From the NCBI RefSeq assembly GCF_012979275.1, contig NZ_JABASZ010000010.1, positions 1-44,843 on the forward strand: DNA of 44,843 nucleotides, read 5' to 3'. The DNA comes from Pseudopontixanthobacter vadosimaris. Lineage in GTDB: Bacteria; Pseudomonadota; Alphaproteobacteria; Sphingomonadales; Sphingomonadaceae. The notes beneath the pieces were generated by a model. That model made no database searches, was not told the DNA's origin, and saw only the letters and a program-made list of their open reading frames with translations. Position numbers and translations under genes: made by a program. Positions 8,358 to 17,452 of the stretch are shown one piece after another (position 1 is the first letter of the stretch; each line of letters opens with the position of its first letter).

Positions 8358-9694
8358 TGAAGCCCGCCGCGAAACTTCCTTTCGTTCCGCAGCGTGCGGA
8401 CCCGACGTCCGCAGCAGAGCAGCCCGACCGGGCGCGGCGGATGCGCGCTGCCGCGACCCTCATGCTGGTGCTCATGGCCGGCCTGTTCCTCCTCGCGCGC
8501 GAATTCGAGCACCAGCATGCCGCCTGGGGATATCTGCACGCCTTTGCCGAAGCGGCGCTGGTGGGCGGGCTTGCCGACTGGTTCGCCGTCACTGCCCTGT
8601 TCCGCCGTCCTTTGGGGCTGCCGATCCCGCATACTGCGATCATCCCCGAAAACAAGGACCGCATCGCCGACACGATGGCCGATTTCCTGCGGGCAAATTT
8701 CCTGACCCCCGCCGTCATCGCCCGCCGCATGCAGTCGATGAACCTTGCCGCAGGTGCCGGCGCCTTCCTGACCGGACCGGCGCAAGGCAGGGGCGAAAGC
8801 GGGGGCTTGCGCGGCCGCATTGGCGCAGGGGCCGGCGAACTCTTTGCCGAAGTGCTGGAATCGCTGGATCAGGAACGCCTCGGCGGCCAGGTACAGGCAG
8901 GGCTGAAGGCGCAGCTTGCCCGGATCGAGATCGCGCCGCTGATCGGACAGATGCTTGCCGCCGCCATTGCCGACAAGCGCCATTTGCCATTGATCGACGC
9001 CTTCATCCGCTGGGCAGGCGTGACGCTGGAGGAAAACGAGGCGCTTGTCCGCTCGATGATCCAGCGCCGGGCCAATGCCTTCCTGCGTTTTGCCGGTCTT
9101 GACGAAAGGCTCGCCAATTCGGTGCTGGACGGGATGTACCGGATGCTGGCGGAAGTACTTGTCGACCCCGAACACCCGCTGCGCCGCAAGGTGGAAGATG
9201 GGCTGGAAAAACTGGCGCATGATCTGGTCAATGACGCGGCGATGCGCGCGCGGGTCGAGGGGATGAAGGATGAATTGCTTGCCAATCCCGCGCTCGGCAA
9301 TTGGTGGACAGGAGTGTGGGAGCGGATGCGGGCCAGCCTGATCGCCATGGCACGCGGCGGCGCTACTGGCAGCGGCAGCGCGGGCAAGTCGCAGATGGCG
9401 GGCTATTTCGCGGAATTGTCGGCCGAACTGGGCAAGGCGCTGCAGGATGATCGCCGGTTGCAGATCCAGATCAACCGCTTCGCCCGCCGCACGGCCGTGG
9501 GTGTCGCGACCCGCTATGGCGGGCAGATCGTGCGCCTGGTGTCGGAAACCGTCCGCCGCTGGGACGCGCAGACAGTCACGAGCCGGATCGAGGGCGCGGT
9601 CGGCCGCGACCTTCAATTCATCCGCATCAGCGGCACAATGGTTGGCGGTCTGGTCGGACTGACCATCCATTTTCTGGACGGGGTATTCTCCTGA
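8357..9694 (+). CDS. DUF445 family membrane protein
   Basis: This 445-residue protein belongs to DUF445 (YjiN/YheB-like), whose function is not established. After about 33 polar residues there is a hydrophobic segment (MLVLMAGLFLLA). The conserved DUF445 core follows: AEAALVGGLADWFAVTALF, RRPLGLPIPHTAIIPENKDRIADTMADF and NFLTP. A long, mostly helical central region follows and a hydrophobic C-terminus (MVGGLVGLTIHFLDGVF). The GTG start shares its first base with the TAG stop of the RND permease, so translation is probably coupled. The linkage hints at an envelope role but does not prove a part in efflux. Confidence 0.88.
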   Translation: MKPAAKLPFVPQRADPTSAAEQPDRARRMRAAATLMLVLMAGLFLLAREFEHQHAAWGYLHAFAEAALVGGLADWFAVTALFRRPLGLPIPHTAIIPENKDRIADTMADFLRANFLTPAVIARRMQSMNLAAGAGAFLTGPAQGRGESGGLRGRIGAGAGELFAEVLESLDQERLGGQVQAGLKAQLARIEIAPLIGQMLAAAIADKRHLPLIDAFIRWAGVTLEENEALVRSMIQRRANAFLRFAGLDERLANSVLDGMYRMLAEVLVDPEHPLRRKVEDGLEKLAHDLVNDAAMRARVEGMKDELLANPALGNWWTGVWERMRASLIAMARGGATGSGSAGKSQMAGYFAELSAELGKALQDDRRLQIQINRFARRTAVGVATRYGGQIVRLVSETVRRWDAQTVTSRIEGAVGRDLQFIRISGTMVGGLVGLTIHFLDGVFS

Positions 9695-10003
9695 ACGGGA
9701 GCCGGTTAGTCGATCTCGCCTTGGCCGTTCTGCCAGCAGATCGTCATCGCCACTTTCGCCTGCGGGTCTGATCGTCATCATGCCGAACAGCAGGGGTGGA
9801 CTTAGTTCGTCCAGCTTACCCCCTGAACAAGAAGGGCGGCTGCTGCGACTTCGCCAAGAAAAAGATGCTTCATCGGCATTACAGCGAAGAGGAAAGCTGC
9901 GTTGTCAATGAGCAAGACGCATCATTTACCTCGGAAGCGGGGGCGTATTCAGACAGGGAAATGCGCGCTGTCTGTGGCGGCAGGTGATGCGACAATGCTC
10001 GCG
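9695..10003. other. Intergenic region without a convincing gene
   Basis: This stretch of about 309 bases lies between the convergent DUF445 and etfA genes. It looks less GC-rich than its surroundings, especially from 9830 to 9960. Two short plus-strand frames exist, 9780-9911 (43 codons) and 9796-9987 (63 codons, Cys/Lys-rich). Neither has a clear ribosome-binding site or a recognisable family. The 10-mer GATCGTCATC occurs twice near 9740-9780. I cannot assign a function; a remnant or a small RNA would both fit. Confidence 0.4.
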
Positions 10004-10034
10004 AAAAAGGGACCCGCCGCTTCCGGCAGACCCC
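10004..10034 (-). terminator. Rho-independent terminator of etfBA
   Basis: On the minus strand GGGGTCTGCCG and CGGCGGGTCCC form an 11-bp stem (with G-U pairs) around a GAAG tetraloop, followed by TTTTT. It lies about 30 bases after the etfA stop codon. Confidence 0.8.
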
Positions 10035-10062
10035 CGCAATTTCTTCAAGACTGAGAGCCGCT

Positions 10063-10992
10063 TTACAGCTTCTCGGTCAGTTCCGGCAGGATCTTGAAGA
10101 GATCGCCGACAAGGCCGATGTCCGCGACCTGGAAGATCGGTGCATCCTCATCCTTGTTGATGGCGATGATGGTCTTGGAATCCTTCATCCCCGCCAGATG
10201 CTGGATCGCGCCCGAGATGCCGATGGCGAAATAGACATCCGGGGCGACGATCTTGCCCGTCTGGCCAACCTGGTAATCGTTGGGCACATAGCCGGCGTCC
10301 ACTGCGGCACGGCTCGCGCCGATGCCAGCGCCCAGCTTGTCGGCGAGCGGGGTAATATATTGTTCGAAGGTTTCCGCATCTTTCAGCGCCCGGCCGCCCG
10401 ACACGATGATGCCCGCACTGGTGAGTTCCGGACGCTCGCTTTCGGCCAGCTCCTGGCTGACGAATTGCGACAGGCCGGAATCGCCCTTGCCGGACACTTC
10501 CTCGATCGTGGCGGAGCCGCCTTCGGCCTCTGCCTTGTCGAACGCCGTGCCGCGAACGGTCAGCACCAGCTTGTCGTCGCTGGACTGCACGGTTGCGATG
10601 GCATTGCCTGCATAGATCGGGCGGGTGAAGGTCCTGTCGCCTTCGACCGACATGATGTCGGAAATCTGCATCACGTCCAGCAATGCGGCAACACGCGGGG
10701 CAATGTTCTTGCCGGTGGTGGTGGCGGGCGCAACGAAGGCATCGTAATCCGCCATCAGGCCGACCACGAGCGGCGCGACATTCTCGGCAAGCTGGTGTTC
10801 GTAAGCGGCATCGTCGGCCAGCAGCACCTTGCCCGTTCCGGCGATCTTGGCCGCTTCTTCGGCGGCGCCGCGGGCGTTGCTGCCGGCGACCAGCAGATCG
10901 ACGTCACCAATGGCGGCTGCGGCCGTAACCGTGGCCAGCGTGGCATCCTTGACCGATGCATTGTCATGTTCGACGAGAACGAGAGTTTTCAT
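10063..10992 (-). CDS. etfA: Electron transfer flavoprotein alpha subunit
   Basis: EtfA carries the FAD of the EtfAB heterodimer. EtfAB takes electrons from acyl-CoA and related dehydrogenases and passes them to ETF:quinone oxidoreductase. The 309-residue protein has an N-terminal nucleotide-binding-like fold ([11 protein letters not shown]). The C-terminal FAD-binding region contains [54 protein letters not shown] and [16 protein letters not shown]. The start follows AGGAAG at normal spacing. It lies 43 bases downstream of etfB, in the usual etfB-etfA order. A terminator follows. The acyl-CoA dehydrogenase at 24.6 kb could be one of its electron donors. Confidence 0.97.
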   Translation of the reverse strand: MKTLVLVEHDNASVKDATLATVTAAAAIGDVDLLVAGSNARGAAEEAAKIAGTGKVLLADDAAYEHQLAENVAPLVVGLMADYDAFVAPATTTGKNIAPRVAALLDVMQISDIMSVEGDRTFTRPIYAGNAIATVQSSDDKLVLTVRGTAFDKAEAEGGSATIEEVSGKGDSGLSQFVSQELAESERPELTSAGIIVSGGRALKDAETFEQYITPLADKLGAGIGASRAAVDAGYVPNDYQVGQTGKIVAPDVYFAIGISGAIQHLAGMKDSKTIIAINKDEDAPIFQVADIGLVGDLFKILPELTEKL

Positions 10993-11035
10993 GGGTTCTT
11001 CCTGTCAGAATCTTCGCGGCGGTGAGGGGGGCGGT

Positions 11036-11782
11036 TCAGGCGATCCCCAGCGCCTTTATCTTGGCGACCAGCGCATCGACATCAGCGACCTTTTCGCCGG
11101 CCTGGCGAACCGGAGGTTCGGAGACATTGGTCGTCGTCAGGCGCCTGGCCGTATCGACGCCGTAATCGGCCGACGTCTTGGTATCGAGCGGCTTCTTCTT
11201 CGCCTTCATGATGTTGGGCAGCGAAGCGTAACGCGGCTCGTTCAGACGCAGATCGGTGGTGACGATGGCAGGCATCGTCAGCTTGACGGTTTCGAGTCCG
11301 CCGTCGACTTCGCGCTTCACCGTCACGCTGTCGCCATCCACTTCGACGGTGTTGGCGAAGGTGCCCTGCGGCCGCTCCATCAGCGCGGCGAGCATCTGTC
11401 CGGTCTGGTTGGAATCATCGTCGATGGCCTGCTTGCCCAGCATGATCAGGCCGGGCTGTTCCTCGGCAGCGATGGCCTTCAGGATCTTGGCGACCGCCAG
11501 CGGTTCGACTTCGTCATCGGTCTCGACCAGAATAGCGCGGTCTGCACCCATGGCGAGCGCGGTGCGCAGCGTTTCCTGCGCCTTGGCCGGCCCGATGGAC
11601 ACGGCGACGATTTCTTCCGCCTTGCCGGCTTCCTTCAACCGGATAGCTTCCTCGACGGCGATTTCGTCGAACGGATTCATGCTCATTTTGACATTGGCGA
11701 GATCGACGCCCGACCCGTCCGCCTTCACGCGCGGCTTGACGTTGTAGTCGATCACCCGCTTGACGGGGACGAGAATTTTCAT
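11036..11782 (-). CDS. etfB: Electron transfer flavoprotein beta subunit
   Basis: EtfB is the AMP-binding partner of EtfA. The protein is 248 residues, the usual size, starting [14 protein letters not shown]. It shows [19 protein letters not shown], a conserved GADRAIL region, and the recognition-loop area with [21 protein letters not shown] near the middle. The ATG at 11782 has an AGAGG ribosome-binding site, and the open frame further upstream has no family similarity. About 238 bases separate it from sucC; that gap holds the sucC terminator and presumably the etfBA promoter. Confidence 0.97.
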   Translation of the reverse strand: MKILVPVKRVIDYNVKPRVKADGSGVDLANVKMSMNPFDEIAVEEAIRLKEAGKAEEIVAVSIGPAKAQETLRTALAMGADRAILVETDDEVEPLAVAKILKAIAAEEQPGLIMLGKQAIDDDSNQTGQMLAALMERPQGTFANTVEVDGDSVTVKREVDGGLETVKLTMPAIVTTDLRLNEPRYASLPNIMKAKKKPLDTKTSADYGVDTARRLTTTNVSEPPVRQAGEKVADVDALVAKIKALGIA

Positions 11783-11958
11783 GGCTGCCTCTTCACTCGA
11801 AGTTGCGCGGCTATGTGCCGCGTTCATTTGGATAACGTTGCGCCCTGCCTTCGCGTTCCGAAGGCGGAAGGTCAAGAGGGGCGGGAATCTTGCATTTCGC
11901 TGCATCCGGCGCGGCGGCGGCGATGTCGTAACGTCCGGCTGCTTCCCCTGCGTGCAGG

Positions 11959-11993
11959 AAAAAGGGGCGGCACCTCGCGATGCCGCCCCTTTC
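11959..11993 (-). terminator. Rho-independent terminator of sucC
   Basis: The arms GGGGCGGCA (11964-11972) and TGCCGCCCC (11981-11989) make a perfect 9-bp stem. It is flanked by A-tracts on the left and TTT on the right. Read on the minus strand it ends in TTTTT, which suits a terminator about 30 bases after sucC. Confidence 0.85.
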
Positions 11994-12020
11994 GTGCTCA
12001 TGCCTGTCGCTGCACGCGAA

Positions 12021-13220
12021 TCAGGCGGCCTTCTTCACCTGCGCGACGATCTTCTTCGCCGCATCGCCGAGATCGTCGGCGCTGACGATGGGCAGGCCCG
12101 AATTGGCGAGGATATCCTTGCCCTGCTGCACATTGGTCCCCTCAAGCCGCACGACCAGCGGCACGGACAGGTTCACTTCCTTCGCCGCGGCGACGATGCC
12201 GTCGGCGATGATGTCGCACTTCATGATTCCGCCGAAGATATTGACCAGGATGCCTTCGACAGCCGGGTCCTTCAGGATGATCTTGAACGCAGCCGTGACC
12301 TTTTCCTTGGTCGCGCCGCCGCCAACATCGAGAAAGTTGGCGGGAAACGCCCCGTTCAGCTTGATGATGTCCATCGTCGCCATGGCGAGGCCCGCGCCGT
12401 TCACCATGCAGCCGATGTTGCCGTCCAGCTTGATATAGGCAAGGTCGTATTCGCTGGCTTCGACTTCGGCGGGGTCTTCCTCGCTTTCGTCGCGCATCGC
12501 TTCCACGTCCTTGTGACGGTAGAGCGCATTGCCATCAAAGCTCATCTTGGTGTCCAGCACCAGCAGATTGCCGTCCTTCGTCTCGACCAGCGGATTGATC
12601 TCCAGCATCTCGCCGTCAAGTTCCATGAAGGCGGTGTAAAGCTGTTTCGCCAGCTTCTGGCACTGCTTGTTGAGGTCTCCCTCCAGCTTCAGCGCGAAAG
12701 CCACGGCGCGGCCATGGTGCGGCATGAAGCCCTGCGCCGGGTCGATGGTGATGGTCGTGATCTTTTCCGGCGTCTCATGCGCCACGTCCTCGATATCCAT
12801 GCCGCCTTCGGTGCTGGCGACCATGGCGACCTGCCCGCTGGCGCGGTCGACCAGCAGGGCGAGGTAATATTCCTGTTCGATGTCGACGCCATCGGTCACA
12901 TACAGGCGATTCACCTGCTTGCCTTCATCGCCGGTCTGGATCGTGACGAGCGTGTTGCCGAGCATGTCTTTGGCATCGCTTTCGACATCCTCGATGGATT
13001 TGGCGAGGCGCACGCCGCCCTTGGCATCCGCGGGCAATTCGCTGAACTTGCCTTTGCCGCGGCCACCGGCGTGGATCTGCGCCTTCACGACATAGAGCGG
13101 CCCGGGCAGCTTCTTCGCCGCTGCGACCGCTTCCTCGACACTGGTTGCCGCATGGCCGGCGGGTATGCCGATGCCATATTTCGCGAGAAGTTCCTTGGCC
13201 TGATATTCGTGGATGTTCAT
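12021..13220 (-). CDS. sucC: Succinyl-CoA synthetase (ADP-forming) beta subunit
   Basis: SucC pairs with SucD to convert succinyl-CoA, ADP and phosphate to succinate, CoA and ATP in the TCA cycle. The 399-residue length matches the family. The ATP-grasp part begins [16 protein letters not shown], with [14 protein letters not shown] and LLVDRASG. The C-terminal ligase-CoA part has [34 protein letters not shown] and [16 protein letters not shown] terminator follows directly, so sucC seems to be transcribed alone and sucD must be elsewhere. The upstream neighbour is divergent, with 114 bases between the two starts. Confidence 0.97.
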   Translation of the reverse strand: MNIHEYQAKELLAKYGIGIPAGHAATSVEEAVAAAKKLPGPLYVVKAQIHAGGRGKGKFSELPADAKGGVRLAKSIEDVESDAKDMLGNTLVTIQTGDEGKQVNRLYVTDGVDIEQEYYLALLVDRASGQVAMVASTEGGMDIEDVAHETPEKITTITIDPAQGFMPHHGRAVAFALKLEGDLNKQCQKLAKQLYTAFMELDGEMLEINPLVETKDGNLLVLDTKMSFDGNALYRHKDVEAMRDESEEDPAEVEASEYDLAYIKLDGNIGCMVNGAGLAMATMDIIKLNGAFPANFLDVGGGATKEKVTAAFKIILKDPAVEGILVNIFGGIMKCDIIADGIVAAAKEVNLSVPLVVRLEGTNVQQGKDILANSGLPIVSADDLGDAAKKIVAQVKKAA

Positions 13221-13334
13221 GGCGTGTCCGGTCCTGTTGGCGGGTTGAGCCCTGCGGGCGAATGTTCATGGTGCCTCTGGCATATGCATGGGCGCTTGAA
13301 AAGTGCCCCGTCCGGGCGCACGGGATGCGCGCGC

Positions 13335-14141
13335 ATGATCGACCACGACAGACTCCTCGAAATTACCCGCGAAGCAGGGCGAATCGCCCATGGCCAATGG
13401 CCGGGTGCGGGCCACGCCCTCGACGCCTGGGAGAAATCGCCCGGCAGCCCGGTGTGCAGCGCCGATCTCGAGGTGGATGCCTATCTGCGCCGCGAACTGG
13501 GCCGGCTCCTGCCCGCCGCCGGCTGGCTTTCGGAAGAAACTGCCGACAATCCCGACCGCCTTGGACGCGATCTGATCTGGTTGGTCGACCCCGTCGATGG
13601 CACCCGCGATTTCATCAGGGGGCGTAAAGGCTGGGCGGTCTCGGTCGCACTGATATCTTCCGGCCGTCCGCTGATCGGCATGCTGTGCGCCCCTGCGCGT
13701 AACGAGGAATGGAGCGCCGTCGCCGGGCGCGGCGCGTGGCGCAATGGCGCTCGCCTGCGGGCCAGCACGCGAAAGGATTTCATCGGCGCCCGCATCCCCG
13801 CCGACGCCCTGGCGAAGGAGGATTGCGATCTCGTGACGGTCGAAAAGCCGAATTCGATCGCCTTGCGAATCGCGATGGTTGCCGCGGACGAGGCGGATAT
13901 CCTCGCTACCCTGCGCTGGGGCTTCGAATGGGACATCGGCGCAGCCGCCCTGATCGCGCGCGAGGCCGGGGCAGCGGTGAGCGACGCCTTCGGCAACAAG
14001 CTGGCCTATAACAAGCGCGATCCCCGCGCCTTCGGCCTGCTGGTCACCGCACCTTCCATCCATGCCGATGCGGTCGAGCATCTCGCGGGCAGGGCCGCCA
14101 CGCTGAGCCGCCCCGCTGCCGAGGCTGCGGCCCGGGGCTGA
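13335..14141 (+). CDS. Inositol monophosphatase family protein (CysQ-like)
   Basis: This 268-residue member of the Mg-dependent, Li-sensitive phosphatase superfamily starts at ATG 13335 (MIDHDRLLEI); the frame is open far upstream but carries nothing there. Metal-binding motifs are present: GWLSEETADN (the EE motif), WLVDPVDGTRDFI (DPxDGT), and WDIGAAALIAREAGAAV near the C-terminus. It resembles 3'(2'),5'-bisphosphate nucleotidases more than histidinol phosphatases. A second and clearer CysQ is encoded at 40.8 kb, so this paralogue may act on another phosphoester such as inositol phosphate. It is divergent from sucC and ends at a terminator shared with the OmpA-family gene. Confidence 0.85.
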   Translation: MIDHDRLLEITREAGRIAHGQWPGAGHALDAWEKSPGSPVCSADLEVDAYLRRELGRLLPAAGWLSEETADNPDRLGRDLIWLVDPVDGTRDFIRGRKGWAVSVALISSGRPLIGMLCAPARNEEWSAVAGRGAWRNGARLRASTRKDFIGARIPADALAKEDCDLVTVEKPNSIALRIAMVAADEADILATLRWGFEWDIGAAALIAREAGAAVSDAFGNKLAYNKRDPRAFGLLVTAPSIHADAVEHLAGRAATLSRPAAEAAARG

Positions 14142-14176
14142 AACGAAAAGGGGCCGGCAACGCCGACCCCTTCGTT
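14142..14176. terminator. Bidirectional terminator between convergent genes
   Basis: The stretch AACGAAAAGGGGCCGGC, the loop AAC, and GCCGACCCCTTCGTT form a long hairpin with a few interior mismatches. It begins right after the phosphatase stop and lies about 20 bases before the stop of the convergent OmpA-family gene. A/T-rich arms on both sides suit termination in both directions. Confidence 0.7.
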
Positions 14177-14197
14177 CCTGTCATCAGGTCTGTGCGA

Positions 14198-14908
14198 TCA
14201 GTAACCCTGCTGACGCCGGGCCGCTTCGACCTCTTCCTGAGTGAAGGGCACGATCTTGATTTCGACGCGCCGGTTCAGCGCACGCCCTTCCGCCGTCGAA
14301 TTGTCGCCCACGAAGTAGTTGGGGTCTTCACCGAAGCCTTGCGAACGGATGCGCGCCGCGCTGACCCCGCGCGAGGTCAGGTAGTTCGACACCGCCTGCG
14401 CCCGCTGTTCCGACAGGCGCTGGTTGAACGTGTCGGAGCCGGTCGAATCAGTATAACCATAAACATCGATCGCGCTGTTGGTATATTGCTGCAGGTTGGC
14501 GGCAACCCGGTCCAGCGTATTGCGGAAGGTCTGGTTGATCTGATAGCTTCCGGTGGCGAAAGTCACGCCATCGGGCAGGTTCACCAGGATGGCCTCGCCA
14601 TTGTCGACTTCGGTGACGTCGACGCCCGTGCCGCTGGTCTGTTCACGCAGTTCCTTGATCTGCTGGTCCATGCGGTAGCCGACATAGCCCGCCGCTGCGC
14701 CGCCGCCGACAGCGCCGATGATCCGGCCCGTCTTGCCGCCGATCAGGCCGCCGAGAAGGCCGCCGGCCAATGCCCCGCCAGCACCGCCGAGAACGGTGCG
14801 GGACACCTTCTGTTCGCCGGTGTTCGGGTCGGTCACACAGGCCGAAAGGCTGACGAGAGAAATGGCTGCGACGCTGGACATCAGAATACGCGATTTGATA
14901 AATGTCAT
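14198..14908 (-). CDS. OmpA-family lipoprotein with glycine-zipper segment
   Basis: This 236-residue outer-membrane lipoprotein resembles YiaD. A signal peptide ends in a lipobox (SLVSLSAC), so Cys24 would be lipidated. A glycine-zipper stretch follows (GGAGGALAGGLLGGLIGGKTG), then a short coiled linker (MDQQIKELREQT). The C-terminal OmpA/MotB peptidoglycan-binding domain has DVYGYTDSTGSDTFNQRLSE, RAQAVSNYLTSRGV, SQGFGEDP and the NRRVEI motif. The ATG at 14908 follows GAGG. It probably tethers the outer membrane to peptidoglycan. The upstream region (14909-15113) is shared with a divergent gene and must hold both promoters, but I could not pick them out with confidence. Confidence 0.9.
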   Translation of the reverse strand: MTFIKSRILMSSVAAISLVSLSACVTDPNTGEQKVSRTVLGGAGGALAGGLLGGLIGGKTGRIIGAVGGGAAAGYVGYRMDQQIKELREQTSGTGVDVTEVDNGEAILVNLPDGVTFATGSYQINQTFRNTLDRVAANLQQYTNSAIDVYGYTDSTGSDTFNQRLSEQRAQAVSNYLTSRGVSAARIRSQGFGEDPNYFVGDNSTAEGRALNRRVEIKIVPFTQEEVEAARRQQGY

Positions 14909-15113
14909 TTGAGGTTCCTCATATTATGCGGTTCTTCGCCGCATGTTCACGGGCGCTCCCACCCGCGCCTATCCACATACAACCATTCGTCTCCCGCCCT
15001 GTTCCCGGCCTGAATGCATACCTGCCCTGATTGATGGGGCGATAAGGGTTACTAAATCGGTCAGTGCCGCAAAGGTCGTGGCGCAGGCGCAATAATCTGC
15101 TAGCGCGGCAGAC

Positions 15114-16436
15114 GTGACCCCGTTTCCCTGGCCAGACCTGATCATCATTGCCGGCCTGATCGTCCTCAACGGCGTGTTCGCCATGTCCGAACTCGCCATC
15201 GTTTCGGCACGCACCGGCAGTTTGCGTGCAGCGGCGGACAGCGGCAGCAAGGCGGCGAAGACCGCACTTTCGCTCGCATCCGACCCTGGCAAGTTCCTGT
15301 CGACGGTGCAGATCGGCATCACCCTGATCGGCATCATTGCAGGCGCCTATTCGGGATCGAGCCTTGGCGGTCCTGTCGGCGAAAGGCTGGCCGCTCTCGG
15401 CATGTCGCCCGAATATGCCGCGGAAACAGGCTTCGTTCTCGTCATTGCGCTGACCACTTATTTCAGCCTTGTCGTGGGGGAGCTGGTGCCCAAGCAGATC
15501 GCCCTGCGCGCGGCAGAGCCGATCGCGCTCATCATGGCGCGCCCCATGCGGATCCTGGCACGGGTCGCTGCGCCGCTGGTCTGGCTGCTCGATTCCTCGT
15601 CCCGCGTGCTGATGCGGCTGCTGGGCATTCGCCCGTCCGGCGAATCGCATGTCACGGCGGAAGAACTGCACATGATCTTCGCCGAAGCGACCCGTTCCGG
15701 CGTGATCGAGCAGGAACAGCATGCCATCCTGGCCGGCGTGGTGCGACTGGCCGAACGCCCGGTGCGGGAAATGATGACGCCGCGCACCGAAGTCGACTGG
15801 ATCGACATCGCCGCCGACGAGGCCGCCATTCGCAAGGCCATCGACGACAGCCCCCATTCGCTGCTGCCGGTCGCTGACGGGTCGCCCGACCGGGTGCTGG
15901 GCGTGGTGAAGGTGCGCGAGGTGCTGGCCGCGCTGGTATCCGGCAATGGAGTCAATCTGGCCGCGCTGACCCGCAAGGCCGAAGTCATCCCCGATCAGCT
16001 CGACGCCATGGACGCCCTGCGTACCCTGCAGGGCAGCGAAATCGCCATGGCCATGGTGCATGACGAATATGGCCACCTGGACGGTATCGTTACTCCGGTC
16101 GATCTGCTGACCGCGCTGGTCGGCAGTTTCGCCAGCGATCAGGACCAGGGCGAATCGCCCACCATCATCGAGCGCGAGGATGGCTCGATGCTGATTTCAG
16201 GCGCGCTCAATGCGGATACTCTGGCGGACAGGCTGGGCCTGACCTATTCCGAAGACCGGGAATTCGCCACCGCTGCGGGATTTGTGCTGTCGGTGCTGAA
16301 GCACCTTCCCGTGGAAGGGGAGAATTTCACCGATCAGGGATGGCGCTTTGAAGTGGCGGACATGGACCGCCGCAAGATCGACAAATTAATGGTCAGCCCG
16401 CTGGCTGAACGCTCCATTCCGGATGAAGGCGTGTAG
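15114..16436 (+). CDS. CNNM-domain/CBS/CorC-HlyC family membrane protein
   Basis: This 440-residue protein belongs to the 'hemolysin C/CNNM' family, associated with Mg2+ or Co2+ homeostasis, although names and functions vary. The order is a DUF21/CNNM membrane domain (LIIIAGLIVLNGVFAMSELAIVSAR, then IGITLIGIIAGAYSG and the conserved VVGELVPKQIALR), two CBS domains (from about MMTPRTEVDWID to MVHDEYGHLDGIVTPVDLL), and a C-terminal CorC_HlyC domain (ISGALNADTLADRLG ... GFVLSVLKHLPVEGENF). The start is GTG 15114. The two halves place the nucleotide-binding CBS pair in the cytoplasm. It appears monocistronic and is closed by a strong terminator. Confidence 0.93.
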   Translation: MTPFPWPDLIIIAGLIVLNGVFAMSELAIVSARTGSLRAAADSGSKAAKTALSLASDPGKFLSTVQIGITLIGIIAGAYSGSSLGGPVGERLAALGMSPEYAAETGFVLVIALTTYFSLVVGELVPKQIALRAAEPIALIMARPMRILARVAAPLVWLLDSSSRVLMRLLGIRPSGESHVTAEELHMIFAEATRSGVIEQEQHAILAGVVRLAERPVREMMTPRTEVDWIDIAADEAAIRKAIDDSPHSLLPVADGSPDRVLGVVKVREVLAALVSGNGVNLAALTRKAEVIPDQLDAMDALRTLQGSEIAMAMVHDEYGHLDGIVTPVDLLTALVGSFASDQDQGESPTIIEREDGSMLISGALNADTLADRLGLTYSEDREFATAAGFVLSVLKHLPVEGENFTDQGWRFEVADMDRRKIDKLMVSPLAERSIPDEGV

Positions 16437-16443
16437 AAGTCCG

Positions 16444-16479
16444 AAGCCGCCGCTACCATCCGGTGCGGCGGCTTTCGTT
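16444..16479. terminator. Terminator shared by the CNNM gene and the lspA-bamF operon
   Basis: The arms AGCCGCCGC and GCGGCGGCT form a 9-bp GC-rich stem with an 11-base loop, followed by TTCGTT. It occupies the whole 48-base gap between two convergent stop codons and could serve both strands. Confidence 0.75.
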
Positions 16480-16484
16480 ACAAC

Positions 16485-16913
16485 TCAGCCCTGCGGGATG
16501 ACAGCCTGTGCCGTGGCACCGTCGCCCTGCGGAGCGGCGACGATATCGCGCGTGACGCTGCCCTTGGCGACCGTGTTGGTCTGTGCATCCCCCACGGCCG
16601 AACGAATGCCGGGTTCGGCGCTGCCCGCCCGGTCGAGCGCGCTGCTTTCCACCTCGCTGCGCGGGGCAGCCCCGCCGAACAGAACGTCGAGTGCCTGTTC
16701 CGCCGCTGTCCCTTCGGACGGGCGCGGTGCGCCGGGCGCGGGCGGAACAAGGTTGAAATCGGGCGGCACAACCAGCGGTGCCTGCCGCTGCACGGCGAAT
16801 TCGTCGGGCCGGTCACGGTCGAGAAATCCGCCGCCGCCACAGGCTGCCAGCATTGCGCAGGCACCGGATGCCAGCAGCAGCCTGGCAGAAGTAATTCGGG
16901 TCGGATTTCGCAT
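16485..16913 (-). CDS. BamF-like lipoprotein (DUF3035)
   Basis: This 142-residue lipoprotein has a signal peptide ending in the lipobox LAAC. It is followed by the family signature RDRPDEFAV and VVPPDFNLVPPAPGAPRP. Proteins with DUF3035 have been described as BamF, an alphaproteobacterial accessory subunit of the outer-membrane beta-barrel assembly machine. The rest is low-complexity, probably disordered sequence. ATG 16913 lies 2 bases after the lspA stop (TGATCATG), so it is the last gene of the ileS-lspA operon. That is a fitting position, because its lipidation needs the signal peptidase encoded just before it. The BamF name is from family knowledge; its role here is inferred. Confidence 0.8.
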   Translation of the reverse strand: MRNPTRITSARLLLASGACAMLAACGGGGFLDRDRPDEFAVQRQAPLVVPPDFNLVPPAPGAPRPSEGTAAEQALDVLFGGAAPRSEVESSALDRAGSAEPGIRSAVGDAQTNTVAKGSVTRDIVAAPQGDGATAQAVIPQG

Positions 16914-16915
16914 GA

Positions 16916-17452
16916 TCAGCTCTCCACGGCGCCTTGCGCCGGTTCTTTGTCGCTCGTGTCCCTGCCATGCAGGAGGAAGGACCGAACAAGGATGATGACG
17001 ACGCCGATGGTAATGGCTGCATCGGCGATATTGAAGATGAGGAAGGGTCGGAAGCTGCCGAAATGAAGATCGGCATAATCGATGACATAGCCGAGTTCGT
17101 AACGATCCTTGATATTGCCGAGCGCTCCGCCCAGGATCAGCGATAGCGCGAGAATGTCGCCGAGCAGTTTTTCGCGCAACATCCAGACGGTGACGATAAT
17201 TGCAATGCCGGCAGTCACCGCCACCAGGATCCAGCGCATCTCCATCGATTGCGCGGTGAACAATCCCAGCGACACGCCGAAATTCTGAGTCCAGCGCAGA
17301 TCGAAGAAGGGCAGCCATTCGATGACGCCGCCCGGCTGGTTTCGCAAATCGAGCGGACCGACCATCAGATATTTGACATATTGATCGACCGTGAAGATCA
17401 CCAGCACCACGGCCAGACCGATCAGCCGGTTACGAGTGACGGGACTGCTCAT
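16916..17452 (-). CDS. lspA: Lipoprotein signal peptidase (signal peptidase II)
   Basis: LspA is an inner-membrane aspartyl protease that removes the signal peptide of prolipoproteins after lipid attachment. The 178-residue protein starts at ATG 17452, overlapping the ileS stop by 4 bases (ATGA); the longer frame has no support. Four membrane segments are visible. The catalytic aspartates are in the family motifs GNIKDR and FNIADAAI, and the early motif VDQYVKYL and the conserved NFGVSLGLF region are present. Substrates in this window include the BamF-like and both OmpA-family lipoproteins. The ileS-lspA pair is widely conserved. Confidence 0.96.
   Translation of the reverse strand: MSSPVTRNRLIGLAVVLVIFTVDQYVKYLMVGPLDLRNQPGGVIEWLPFFDLRWTQNFGVSLGLFTAQSMEMRWILVAVTAGIAIIVTVWMLREKLLGDILALSLILGGALGNIKDRYELGYVIDYADLHFGSFRPFLIFNIADAAITIGVVIILVRSFLLHGRDTSDKEPAQGAVES

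Noticed and set aside
8273-9781. 502-codon frame opposite DUF445
   Set aside because: It lacks any family motif and overlaps a convincing gene on the other strand.
9796-9987. 63-codon Cys/Lys-rich plus-strand frame
   Set aside because: No ribosome-binding site and no similarity I recognise; kept only as part of the unassigned gap.
11760-14141. 793-codon plus-strand frame
   Set aside because: Only the part from 13335 encodes a phosphatase; the rest is antisense to sucC.
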